From assembly GCA_015501055.1 (NCBI GenBank), contig JADNYV010000981.1, forward strand, positions 1-11,422: 11,422 nt of DNA, given 5' to 3'. Numbering within the stretch: the first letter of the stretch is position 1; each line of letters starts with the position of its first letter. The notes under the pieces are model-generated. The model was not told the origin of the DNA, searched no databases, and worked only from the letters and a program-made list of their open reading frames with translations. This document shows positions 1-8,583 of the stretch, in pieces. Made by a program: the position numbers and the translations under genes. This DNA is from Mucidula mucida (lineage: Eukaryota; Basidiomycota; Agaricomycetes; Agaricales; Physalacriaceae).

Positions 1-292
1 ATTATACCACCCAGCGCTTCAAGTATATCCAATTCATTTACATGCTCTTCAGATTTCTCTCGCGACTCTCGAATGTCGTAAGCTAAAGATTAGCCAGCAG
101 AGCGCGACTCGATGGAAAGGCAAAGGGCGATAGCGTGATAGACGCACGGACGTCAGTTCCATGAACAGCACCCCCTTCGTGCCACGACAAGGCGAAAGCT
201 CTCCCTTTCTCGCCCAACGATATAGTGCTGGGCGGTCGCTCATATCTACCGACTATTCCAGAACGAGGACAATCAACTTATGGTGCCTATTT
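1..292. repeat. Dispersed repeat, copy 1
   Basis: This stretch is visibly related, in the same orientation, to about 8703-9090. Strong matching blocks include the run around 90-120 (AGCCAGCAGAG against AGCCAGTAGAG at 8807-8817) and the run around 184-225 (ACGACAAGGCGAAAGCTCTC against ACGACAAGGCAAAAGCTCTC). Similarity fades near TATGGTGCCT at about 280-290. The left edge may lie outside the window. No convincing protein is encoded; the small open frames here differ between the copies. It is probably an old transposon remnant or a duplicated intergenic segment. The copies bracket the ATPase and F-box genes. Confidence 0.6.
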
Positions 293-570
293 GTCTTTTC
301 GAAGAATCCCTTCTATATCGCTCAACGTTGTTCCACGATACAGCGCCAGCCCACGGCTCTATCCCGCCCTAATCGTTGATATTTGCGTTGATTATATCCA
401 ACTCCACACAATGTGTATCCACCCAATTCGTCGATACCATCGGGAACGTATGGCCTTATCATCGGCGTCTATGCTTGAACGGGGTGACTTTGGCCACGTA
501 CTTGATCTGGGCGCGAGCCTTGCATCTGGGCTTTTCGCAGACGAGAGCTTTCCTTCACAGGTACCTCGCA
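293..570. other. Gene-poor stretch, nothing recognised
   Basis: Open frames exist on both strands, but none shows a recognisable domain, a splice pattern or a paralogue elsewhere in the window. The sequence joins the left dispersed repeat to the first ATPase fragment. It may contain eroded upstream parts of that fragment, but I could not align it to exons 1 or 2 of the intact copies. Confidence 0.4.
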
Positions 571-680
571 GTCGAGAGGCGTCGTCTGGATTGACAAGCC
601 GTCTGCTTGAAGACCACATGGGCGTGACTTTGTACCTTATCGGTCGTCCTTCAGGCTTTCGTAGAACGTGCTTTAAGCTT
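571..680 (+). pseudogene. AAA-ATPase-like gene fragment (P-loop part)
   Basis: This fragment aligns with the start of exon 3 of the two full copies (about 1344-1445 and 3470-3575). It reads VVWIDKPSA and then a stop. After a deletion of about 8 nt relative to the paralogues, it continues in another frame as MGVTLYLIGRPSGFRRTCF, matching MGAPLSLIRRPPGFGKTCF of copy 2. The P-loop glycine-lysine pair is replaced by arginines, so the nucleotide-binding lysine is gone. There is no trace of exon 1 or exon 4. It ends about 85 bp before the start codon of the first full copy. This is a dead remnant of a further tandem copy. Confidence 0.75.
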
Positions 681-705
681 ACCGAGGATCGAGGGCGGAT
701 TTCGG

Positions 706-713
706 TCACGTGA
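706..713. promoter_or_regulatory. Palindromic TCACGTGA (E-box/CACGTG core)
   Basis: A perfect 8-bp palindrome with a CACGTG core lies 52 bp upstream of the ATG of the first full ATPase copy. CACGTG is the binding core of fungal bHLH factors such as Cbf1 and Pho4. The intact downstream copy has no such site at the same place. It may be chance or a functional site. Confidence 0.3.
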
Positions 714-764
714 TCAAGCTCATCATTTGATTTTTTCGTTTCCTTCGCTTTGTCTTTGACCGCC

Positions 765-2189
765 ATGGCACTGCAACCCGAGACTGTCCTTCTGGCGTGC
801 GAACACAAGATTAGCTGTATCGTCGGTGGCGACACGTTCTCCGAGACTCTCAACGCCATCCTAAAGGCTCATAGCGATTCCCAATGTCCTTGTACATTGG
901 GCGGCTGCGATCGCGCCTGGATATCCGAACAGCCACTAACGGGTGCAAAGGACGCGCTTCCAGACAAAGCTATACTTGTGGCTATGGACCAATGTGTGGA
1001 TACGTATGAGCCGCCTATGGTCTGGTTTGGTTCTGCGTGGGACACCGAGCCGACGGGTAAGGACGCGCAATATTACACTGTGTCGACGCTCATGAACTAT
1101 AGATTACGCGTTAACAAATCCGAACTGCAAACTCAACCCTAGTGCCTCCCGGAGAGCGTCGTCATACACCCTCATGTCGCAAACGGCGTTCATTAGCGTG
1201 CGCCCAGGCCTCCTGAGGTGCGGTATCGACCCCGACATGCCCATGGTACGCATTTGCGATACGGATTCAGGTCAATCGTTTAACGGATACACCAACGTCT
1301 TCCACCTTCGAATGTTGACTACGATGACGCGTCCTGTTTAAGTGGCGTTGTCTGGATCGACAAAACCGCGTTTATGCCCAACATGGATCGTCTAGGTGCT
1401 CCGCTGGCCCTCATTCGTCGACCCTCCGGATTCGGAAAGAGTTGCCTTGCGATGATGAACTATTTCTATCAGTCCGCATCCCTCTACAACTCTCAAATGT
1501 TCAGAGACATGTTCGGCGCCACACAAATCGTTTCCTCTCCGATTGCGCCAGATAGTTCTGGGCGGCTGAGCTTGTTCTTCAACCTTGCTAAGGTGACCAG
1601 GCGCCCCGTTCAGGATTTCAAGGCCGCGCTCCAGGTGCACGTACACAGCGGCATTATAACCTTCATGGCGCAGTATTGTCGGCTATTTAAGTCGGAGGTC
1701 TTCGGTGGAAAAAAACCATTCGAAGCATGCATCCAGAAGGATGGACTTTTCTGTATACAAGGCATACAAGTAAGCCCATGATTTGTATAAGCTGCTTCAA
1801 ATCATCTCTGTCAGCATATCCTCGAGGCGTCTGGGTGGTCGGTGTATGTTGTCATTGATAATTACGATGCTCCGGCTCGAGCATATAACAACAACACCAG
1901 AGTAACGAGCCTCATCGATTCAATCCTCGTTCGTCCACTCAGAGACTTGGGGGAGATAGTGTACGGTGGTCTCATCCTCGGCGACTACATGGAGGGCGAC
2001 GATGGGGACTATCGCGACGAGGATGGCGATGAGGATGGGGTTGCGCCTAGTCCGTGGAACAAGATATCTGAGGATTACACTCGTCATCGGTATGCAAATG
2101 CATCGTTTGGGCTTCGTGTCGATGAGATCGCTTGGTTATGTAAAGCCGTTTCTCCAGAAGACCGTCTTTTGCTTGGTCAAATTCTGTAA
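765..2189 (+). CDS. AAA-ATPase-like protein, tandem copy 1 (probably damaged)
   Basis: Four exons fit the paralogue: 765-1056, 1103-1245, 1296-1769 and 1815-2189, giving about 427 residues. The start sits in a strong context (ACCGCCATGG). Introns of 46, 50 and 45 nt fall at the same places and phases (1, 0, 0) as in copy 2. The N-terminal module keeps C12, H14, C18, H36, C41, C43 and C48. The P-loop is RRPSGFGKSC (lysine near residue 193). The Walker-B-like strand is VVIDNYDAP (near 316-323), followed by an acidic stretch and an FGLRVDEIAWL motif typical of the C-terminal part of the PF09820-type ATPase domain. Two lesions stand out. The second intron would end in AA (1294-1295) instead of AG. 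A TAA at 2187-2189 replaces the CGA of copy 2, although the frame then stays open and similar to copy 2 until a TAG at 2301-2303. It could be a recent pseudogene, or be expressed with altered splicing. The ATPase-like assignment is fairly sure; the biological role is unknown. Confidence 0.7.
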
Positions 2190-2303
2190 GATGTCCGGGG
2201 CGACCAGTTTGGGCCCGATGTCGGTATGTCTTATGGTACGCGGGACGTTATCGATGCCATTCGTGCGCGTACCGATGGTGGAGAGGTGCCTTCCGCTTCG
2301 TAG
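2190..2303 (+). pseudogene. Preserved coding tail behind the stop of copy 1
   Basis: After the TAA at 2187, the same frame runs for 37 codons to a TAG at 2301 and clearly matches the C-terminus of copy 2. For example, DVRGDQFGPDVG matches DVRGYQFGPNVD, and RDVIDAIR matches RDVIETIR. This was the original C-terminus of the protein. Its intact frame says the stop is young or is bypassed. The bases GTAAGA across the stop also resemble a splice donor, but no acceptor at a normal distance restores the frame convincingly. Confidence 0.7.
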
Positions 2304-2448
2304 TGATTTACTTCTTGAACGGATTCTTCTGTATCATCGGAATTTTCCTTCAAGTTTGTTCTCCCTACTCTTGCATGTTACAGCAATCGACTCAATGACT
2401 TGCACTCTTGTGACTCTGAACTCTGACCATGACCCCAACTCTGGCCTG

Positions 2449-2612
2449 CTGGCAGCTCTATGTTGGTCATTGATAATTTCCATGTTCCTAGAGCAAGAAC
2501 ACCTCATCGAAATCATCTTTGCTGCACTCAGAGACTGAGGTAGATGGCTGGTCGGTGGCCTAGATTTAAATTTTGACATCCGTCCGGGCTTTCGTCAATG
2601 AGATACTTATAA
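2449..2612 (+). pseudogene. AAA-ATPase-like gene fragment (Walker-B part)
   Basis: This aligns with exon 4 of the full copies. TTGGTCATTGATAATTTCC matches the segment encoding VVIDNYDAP, and ACTCAGAGACT matches 1938-1948. The block GGGCTTTCGTCAATGAGATA at 2586-2605 matches the segment encoding FGLRVDEI. The codons for the YNNN region and the whole acidic stretch are deleted, and frames are broken. The translated motif is VIDNFHVP, so the second aspartate of the Walker-B-like motif is lost. Exons 1-3 are absent. It is the remnant of yet another copy between the two full genes. Confidence 0.7.
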
Positions 2613-2819
2613 TATCAATATAACTTAAAAGCGCAGCATGAAAGCCCTGTGGGTCCGTATGGATCCATGTAATTATTGGCTACTCATGCTACTTTACTTG
2701 GCAGTGGTCGTCTGTACCTATCATATCCCTTCTAGTGTAGATATTACTTCAGACATCTTCTACGTGGCTCTGTTGTTATGTTCACCGCGTGTTACACCCC
2801 AAAGCGCGACTTGCCTTTT

Positions 2820-2839
2820 CAAGAATCGATTAATTCTTG
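2820..2839. promoter_or_regulatory. Inverted repeat upstream of ATPase copy 2
   Basis: CAAGAAT and ATTCTTG form perfect 7-bp arms around a 6-bp spacer, 60 bp before the ATG at 2899. The arms contain GAA and TTC blocks, as heat-shock elements do, but the spacing is wider than the usual inverted pair. It could be an operator-like protein site or chance. Confidence 0.25.
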
Positions 2840-2851
2840 CTTCCGACTTCC

Positions 2852-2881
2852 ATGACCGGCGCGTCAATGTTACATGACCGG
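2852..2881 (+). promoter_or_regulatory. Direct repeat of ATGACCGG before ATPase copy 2
   Basis: ATGACCGG occurs at 2852-2859 and 2874-2881, a centre spacing of 22 bp (about two helical turns), ending 17 bp before the start codon. The spacing fits cooperative binding on one DNA face. Copy 1 lacks the pair. No matching factor is known to me. Confidence 0.25.
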
Positions 2882-2898
2882 GGCTTTTCATTATCATC

Positions 2899-4419
2899 AT
2901 GGCAGCTCAACTCGACTCCGTCCTTTTAGCCTGCGAACACAAATTTCACTGCATTGTTGGCGGGGAAACATTTCGTGATGCCCTCGACGCAGTCTTGCAA
3001 TCCCACGCAGCTTCCCAATGTCCTTGTTCGTTGGGTGTTTGCGATCGCGCCTGGATCTCAGCACAAGGGCCAACCGATATCCTGCCCGAGAACTATTCAA
3101 ACGTCTCCTTGAACGATGTCGTGGACTCTTATGAACCAGACATGATCTGGTTTGGTTCTCCATGGGATATGGAACCGCCAGGTCAGTACTGACTATCTTC
3201 AGTAATTTTGTGGCTCACAATTCCAGATTACGCCCGCGTGAATCCCAACAGTTCAATCGCCTCGGGACACTTGCCGAAGTCGCCTTCCATTCCATTCATT
3301 GAGCGGGCGGCGTTCGTTAGCCTACGGCCCGGCCTCCTTAGGTGCGGTATCGGCCAGGACCTACCAATGGTAGGTCCACATTGTCAGTATCCTTAAGTAC
3401 CATGCGTTTATAATTGTGACAGCGTCTGCCACCCGTCGGAATGTCATACGTAGACGCCTCATGCTCTAGTGGCGTTGTCTGGATTGACAAAACGTCTGCC
3501 ATTGAAGTCTTGGATCGCATGGGCGCGCCATTGTCCCTTATCCGTCGTCCTCCAGGATTTGGCAAAACTTGTTTCTCAAAGATGGACTTGCTCTATCAAT
3601 CGGCACCACTCGCGCATTCCGATACCCTTAGAAACCTTTTCGGCGCTACACATATATGGTCTTCTCCAAATGCTCCGGATAGTACGGGACTCTTGGGATT
3701 GGTGTTCGACTTGAAGATTCCATCCAGAGTTCCGCTTGAGGAGTTCAAGGAAGAGCTAAAGCTATTTGTCGACGTTTGCATCTCGATTTTCATCAAGGAG
3801 CATTCTGCGTTGCTTGGGCTGGATGTTTCGAAGGGGTATCCGCATTCGCTCTACAAAGACGGCTATCTGTGTATAGAAAGCATCAGGGTATGCTCTTTGT
3901 AGCTCTGGGACATCGCAGTGAGACTGATGTTGTTCTCAGCATCTCATAGGAGCGTCTGGGTGGTCGTTGTACATTGTAATCGACAATTATGATGCTCCAG
4001 CGCGTGCATACAACAACAACACGAGGGTCATGCGACTGGTCGATTCTATCATTGCCCGCCCTATCAGAGACTTGGATCTATTGGTCTTTGACGGTCTGAT
4101 CCTTGGCGAATCTGTTGAAGGAGACGACGGCGACTACTGTGATGATGACGAGAACGAGCCTAGTTGGCTAGCCCCGAGTCCTTGGAACCAGATATCCAAC
4201 GACTATACCCGTCATCCTGATGTCAACGCCGCGTTCGGGCTTTCTGTCGAGAAGATTGCTTGGCTTTGTAAAGCCGTTTCTCCCGGAGACCGCCTTTTGC
4301 TGGGTCACATCCTACGAGATGTTCGAGGCTACCAGTTCGGGCCTAATGTTGATGTGGCATACGGTATCCGGGACGTTATCGAGACCATTCGTCTATATAT
4401 TCAAGGTGACCAACTTTGA
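2899..4419 (+). CDS. AAA-ATPase-like protein with Cys/His-rich N-terminus, copy 2
   Basis: Four exons (2899-3181, 3227-3369, 3423-3887, 3940-4419) give 456 residues. All three introns (45, 53, 52 nt) have GT...AG ends and match copy 1 in position and phase. Residues 1-142 form a module with C12, H14, C18, H36, C41, C43 and C48 conserved in both copies, and a conserved RPGLLRCGI motif near its end. The ATPase-like domain follows: VVWIDKT (160-166), P-loop LIRRPPGFGKTC (lysine 190), Walker-B-like IVIDNYDAP (309-317), an acidic linker, then FGLSVEKIAWLCKAV. This order matches the PF09820 AAA-ATPase-like family, whose bacterial members usually carry a DEYD motif and often a C-terminal PD-(D/E)XK nuclease. 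Here the motif is DNYD and the protein stops without a nuclease region. ATP or GTP binding is likely. Whether it hydrolyses nucleotide, and for what process, cannot be told. It looks like the only intact member of the array. Confidence 0.85.
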
Positions 4420-4780
4420 AAATCTTGTGCACCTCTTACATTGCAAGTAATCGATTATCATTCATGTGACGTCTCACTTTTGGCATTTTGTGTTGGTGGC
4501 GCAAGTAATTTACTTTCGAAATGGAATGACACTGTAGTTTGCCCGAGAAGGCTCTGGTGATGCGATCCGATTTTAGATGCTTTCGGGACTCTTACCTCGT
4601 ATGAAGAAGGTATAGTTATCGTTGGACTTACTGATGGCGGTGGGACCACCGTTATCCGAGGCCTGTCTGGACGCGGAACTCTGGGGAGCCGAACGTTGTC
4701 AGATGATCGTCTGAACTGCTCAAGCAGAATTGTCCCGTGAATGAAAGCGCCTGGTACTGACTCAAGCGTCAAGTGAAGAA
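4420..4780. other. Intergenic stretch, nothing recognised
   Basis: This lies between the ATPase gene and the small spliced gene. The only long open frame is antisense (4458-4772) and contains no ATG. No ATPase fragment or copy of the dispersed repeat was found. It may hold the 3' untranslated end of the ATPase and an unidentified first exon of the next gene. Confidence 0.4.
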
Positions 4781-4824
4781 GTGAACGAGTCGGGCCCCGC
4801 CCTCTGGGATTGCTACCCCCGCCG

Positions 4825-4831
4825 TATAAAA
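4825..4831 (+). promoter_or_regulatory. Possible TATA box (TATAAAA)
   Basis: TATAAAA lies 39 bp before the ATG at 4870, a spacing that would suit a short 5' leader for the small spliced gene. The weakness is that this ATG is not in the frame of the following exons. The site also falls inside the alternative upstream exon, so it may not be a promoter. Confidence 0.35.
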
Positions 4832-4895
4832 TCGGTAAGTCGTTGTTTATTCACAAGCGCAGACGGGTCATGTCAACCGCCGGCGCGTCCCGCAG

Positions 4896-5503
4896 AGGGC
4901 GTTCGCGCCCAAGCACGGCCCTTCGCAGAACCCGCAGCCCACGATATACTACGACTACCCCGGCTTTCATCACCAGGGTGTTCCGATGCAGGCGTTCGGC
5001 GCCTCGGCTCCTGCCATCGCTGGCGCGAAAGACGCGGTGTTCACGAAGCCGGGCGTTACCAGGATAACATTTCATATTTTGGTTAGTGGTCATTTCCTCG
5101 TAGTTTTCTCACTTACTTAAGGAATCTATCCTATCAGTGGCCCGGATATCCACAGGTCGAATGGTATCGTTCTGTGGAAGTGACCACCAAGACGGGGCCA
5201 CTGACGAGGGCTCAGCTGGGTTACGTCGTTGTTGGGAATTATATGCGCTTCATCGAGGTACGTTCATCGTCACTGGGTAGTCTCGTAAACCGACTCAACG
5301 AGAGAAGATGGGATACTCACGATCACTGGGCATCGTCCGACTTATAGACCGGTCTTTAGAAAACTCAATACGAATCTATCAACGCTGCGGAGAGACATCG
5401 GAAAGTTGGCGCTGATGGCATTCGGTTGGAAAACCTTGTTATCCTATCCGTATGGAATACCTACGAGAACTCTTGGCAGGCGGAAATCGCGGTTGATTTG
5501 TGA
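4896..5503 (+). CDS. Conserved-looking small protein of unknown function, spliced, 5' end unresolved
   Basis: Three exons join cleanly in phase 0: 4896-5081, 5138-5257 and 5360-5503 (TGA at 5501). The introns are 56 nt (GTTAGT...ATCAG) and 102 nt (GTACGT...TTTAG). They give about 149 residues. The first exon is rich in Pro, Gln, Tyr and Ala (QPTIYYDYPGFHHQG), as in a disordered head. The next two encode a compact region with WPGYPQVEWYRSVEV, GPLTRAQLGYVVVGNY and LENLVILSVWNTYENSWQAE. I do not recognise the family with confidence. The layout faintly recalls small agaricomycete proteins of the DUF6699 type, but this is only an impression. The start is a problem: the frame has no ATG after the TAA at 4836. 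A good donor (GTAAGT at 4835) and acceptor (CCGCAG at 4894-4895) would join an upstream frame that also lacks an ATG. The ATG at 4870 is one frame off, so a one-base error or mutation is possible. Confidence 0.6.
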
Positions 5504-5920
5504 ACTTTACCAGGACGAGTCCTTTACTTTTATGGGTGCCTTTATAATACATGTATACTACGTCTTTTTTTACTACTGTACACTACTAATTGCGGAAATC
5601 GGATTCTGAACCTCGGTGCTGGCCAAAGAACAGGCGAAAAAGGAAAGGCTCATGTCTCATATCGAACAGACGCTGCCAAAGGTTCATCACCCAAAGACAA
5701 CTTGATACGAGCAACTTACTGTTCAGGCGCTAGTGCGTTCAATCTGATCTAACGTTGAAGCGTAATAAACTGAGTTTCTACGTATTGAATCGCTAGATGA
5801 TCTAACTGGTTATGTGTAGCGCCGTATTATGAACGTGATGACTTCCACAAAAAATATTGGATCAGGATAAGCAAATGAAAAACAGGATGTTCGTGTTGGT
5901 TTTACAGGTGCAAGCAAGTT
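5504..5920. other. Convergent intergenic region
   Basis: This separates two genes that point at each other, so it should hold both 3' untranslated ends. A weak AT-rich zone at 5538-5590 (TATAATACATGTATACTACG and a T-run) could serve 3'-end formation of the upstream gene. No coding sequence, repeat or recognisable element was found. Confidence 0.4.
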
Positions 5921-8583
5921 TTAGCCGGACAACTTACAAGCGAGACTACGCGTACGACCGTATCGACCCCATATTTCATCTACTTTCCAAGGCAGAGCAG
6001 TTCTTCCTGTCATTCGTGCACCTCCTCTATCCCGTGAATCTCTTGTCCATACTCTAGCGGGGAAACGACCAATAGGATCCCAGATGTCTGGCACCCCATT
6101 GAACGAAACCGTGTTTAATCCCGGGCACTTCTCAAAAAGGCTTACAGCCGCCGCCTTCTGGACGTCATCCAAGCCGTCGTCCTTTGGATAGTCTTCACGT
6201 CTAGGACGGTTGCCGAACGCTGGTACTTGAAGAATGAGAATCTCAAGTCGGGGAAGCCATGCAGCAATGATTTCTCCAACCCGCGGCTTCAGAAATGTGT
6301 TAAGGAACAAGTTGGGGCATTGTTGAATCCAGGATGAGCACTCACCAGATCGTTCACCTCTGCGGTCATCCCAATCTGAAGAGAACGCGCAATCTGGAAA
6401 GTATCCTTACGTTCCTCTAATGAATCCAAGAACGTAACGAATTCGATGTGCCACGCGGCAAAGCACAGAGCTGCCAAAGGAGGCGAGCCAGTGGTGACAG
6501 AGATTGACGGACAGTTTGTTGCGGTTTCCATCCAAACTGTCTTCACGGATGGAGGAAGTATGTAGTGCGAGACGTGCATCGTCACATGTAGGTGATTCAG
6601 GTTATCGAATATCCCCGACAAGTCAAAAGTGAGACCGAGTCCCTCCTCGGGAATGGCTCCAGGCATGGTCTTAGTGCCGAGGGAGAGAAAACGAGCGGAG
6701 GAGAACGATTGTCGTAACAGTAAACGGATGTATTTGATGGACAAGCCCGTAGTGAGCCTCAATCTTTCGAGACAGGGGAAAGCGGGGAGATCATGCATCG
6801 TTACCTGCTCGATGTGCAAAACCAGATGGCGAAGCGTATGTGACGAGGCCTTCAGCAGTGCCTTTTGAGTCGTCAATGCCAGAGGCATAACATAGGTATA
6901 GCTCATTACGAATTCCTCCAGGTTCTGTGGGATCACCACTGCAGGAGTCGGACTAGAGGTGGGTGCCGCGTGCCAATGAGGTTCTGCGACCCAAACCTCA
7001 TGCAGCGATAACGAGACGAGGTTGGGCCAGCGACGCGTAACAGCCGCTATGGCCTCTGTGATTCTGTCAAGATAATTAAACTCCAAGAAATCCGTTGCTT
7101 CCCGCCAGGCAGCACATTCATCGCATTCGTAGGACACATACAAGTTTACATCCACAAGATGTGTAAACATGTCCGCCAGACACAGATGCAGAGGTGGATA
7201 TTCCTGCTTGCTAGCGTCACAGATTCCTTCGACGTGGACGCTGAGACGACGAATGTGCGAGGCTAAATGCGGCGTGGACGAGAGCACCTTGACCAGGGCG
7301 GCTGATCGTGTCTTAAAACTGTCATCATACTTCCGGATTAACGAAGGCGCGGAAAATGGTTCGACGTAGATAAGCGGAGTGCATATCTCTCGCAAGCGAT
7401 TGCACGTAGCGGCAAGATTGACGAGGCTTTGTAGGCTTGCGGGAAGGAAAGAGTAGATGTATTGATGAATCTCAATCGGCAACCCCACAAAGCGTGACTG
7501 CCGCTGCGATGCGGATGGATCGCGAGGAAGTTTTGCGGGTGCCAAGTCCACCAACGATGGCTCCAAGTCAGAAAAGACGGGGCTTATCTTGTTAAGCGCC
7601 CCACAAATAACATCAACAAGAGTGCCCTGGTCGAATGCGTATCCTTTCCCCATGTACGAGTAGTACGGATCAAGCCCGATTGCTACATCTCGAAGTGTCG
7701 TCTCCTTCAATATCGCGTATGAGGCAACAAGTAAGCGAAAACAACGCAGAATGTAGGCTGCTCTGAGGTCAGGACTTTGATATCCTGGCCGTGCTGAATA
7801 CCAGAAGGCAGTATGCAGATCTTCGGATTCGGCATTGAGAGAGAAGATACTACGAGGTCCGATGCTGTTCTTGAAACGGGGGTGGAAGAGGGAAGCTCTA
7901 GTTATCCCCTGATCAAAGGATGCGCCAGAGTCCAGGGCAAGGACCAAGTTCAAAAGCAGGTAATAGGTCATGGTGAGGGAGGCAAAAGGGTGTAAGCCTG
8001 GTCCAATATCTGAAATGCATGATTAGAAAGATCAAGAATAAACCAAGAATTAGATATCAGCAGAATTACTCTTAAGATGAAGCCGTAACATCACTCTAGG
8101 ATGCTGAGCAAGATATATGAGCGGCGCGATATGACGAAATGGATTTGGCGGGTTTGTGAGGACCATTAGAATGAACCGCGCATCATAAAAACTGTTGCTG
8201 TCATGTCGCTCCCAGTATTGCAGCTCATGGAATTTCGGTCCGTCTGCGCGCGGCGTGCTGAAGGCATCGACGAGATCGCCCGGAAACAAGGCATTGTCTT
8301 CTACTCCAACATCTCTCCATGCGTCACGCGATGCGTTGGGCTTTGGGAGAAGAGATAATTCGTCCTCCGTAGCGTCGACTATAAGGGAGGCGATATCGCG
8401 CGCAAAATGCGCAAAAGCCTTCTTTCTACTGTCGATTTGGGAAGCCGGACGAGTTGTGAAGCCAGTTGATCCGTCGAAACCGACATGGTCAGTGAGACCT
8501 AAGAAAATGAGTCTCAGTTAATCAAGGGGGTTACGGTACTGACAGTGCCAGGGGATCTTTCCTTGATGATGGGGAGAGGTCAT
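5921..8583 (-). CDS. F-box protein with leucine-rich repeat-like C-terminal half
   Basis: Four minus-strand exons (8583-8544, 8498-8070, 8009-6346, 6286-5921) encode 832 residues. The introns of 45, 60 and 59 nt have GT...AG ends and keep frame across phases 1, 1 and 0. The last has a textbook GTGAGT donor and a CTTAAC branch-like site. The F-box lies near residues 330-375: GLPIEIHQYIYSFLP, then LVNLAATCNRLREICTPLIY. After it come irregular leucine-rich segments, for example HIRRLSVHV, NLVSLSLHEVW, TLRHLVLHIE, CLERLRLTTGL and PRLEILILQVP. F-box proteins bind Skp1 and bring substrates to SCF ubiquitin ligases; the repeats would choose the substrate, which is unknown. Oddly, about 330 residues precede the F-box, with a hydrophobic stretch near 170-183, whereas most agaricomycete F-box proteins have it near the N-terminus. 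The start ATG at 8583 is chosen because the short first exon splices in frame (IPWHCLTDHVGFDG across the join). A fusion of two genes is possible. Confidence 0.8.

Larger units (their letters stand above)
2613..2898. other. Intergenic and promoter region of ATPase copy 2
   Basis: No supported gene is here; the open frame at 2638-2877 has no recognisable content and would end just before the ATPase start. Visible elements are an inverted repeat at 2820-2839 and a doubled ATGACCGG motif at 2852-2859 and 2874-2881. AT-rich sequence (TATAATATCAATATAACTT) at 2608-2626 lies too far upstream to be an obvious core promoter. Confidence 0.4.

Noticed and set aside
392..859. 155-codon open frame on the minus strand
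   Set aside because: It runs antisense through the P-loop relic and into exon 1 of the ATPase gene, has no recognisable domain, and looks like a shadow.
2638..2877. 79-codon plus-strand frame with a hydrophobic stretch
   Set aside because: It lies in the promoter region of ATPase copy 2 and resembles neither a paralogue nor any family I know. AT-rich DNA readily gives such hydrophobic runs.
765..4419. Bacterial origin of the window, because the ATPase family is common in bacteria
   Set aside because: Three introns at shared positions in both copies, plus the fungal neighbours, show an established eukaryotic gene. Ancient transfer cannot be judged from this window.
4458..4772. 104-codon minus-strand frame between the ATPase and the small spliced gene
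   Set aside because: It contains no ATG, and no splice sites tie it to another exon.
4870..5067. ATG-started plus-strand frame rich in Arg and Ser
   Set aside because: It overlaps the exon that joins in frame to two further exons. Its composition is that of an out-of-frame reading of GC-rich coding DNA.
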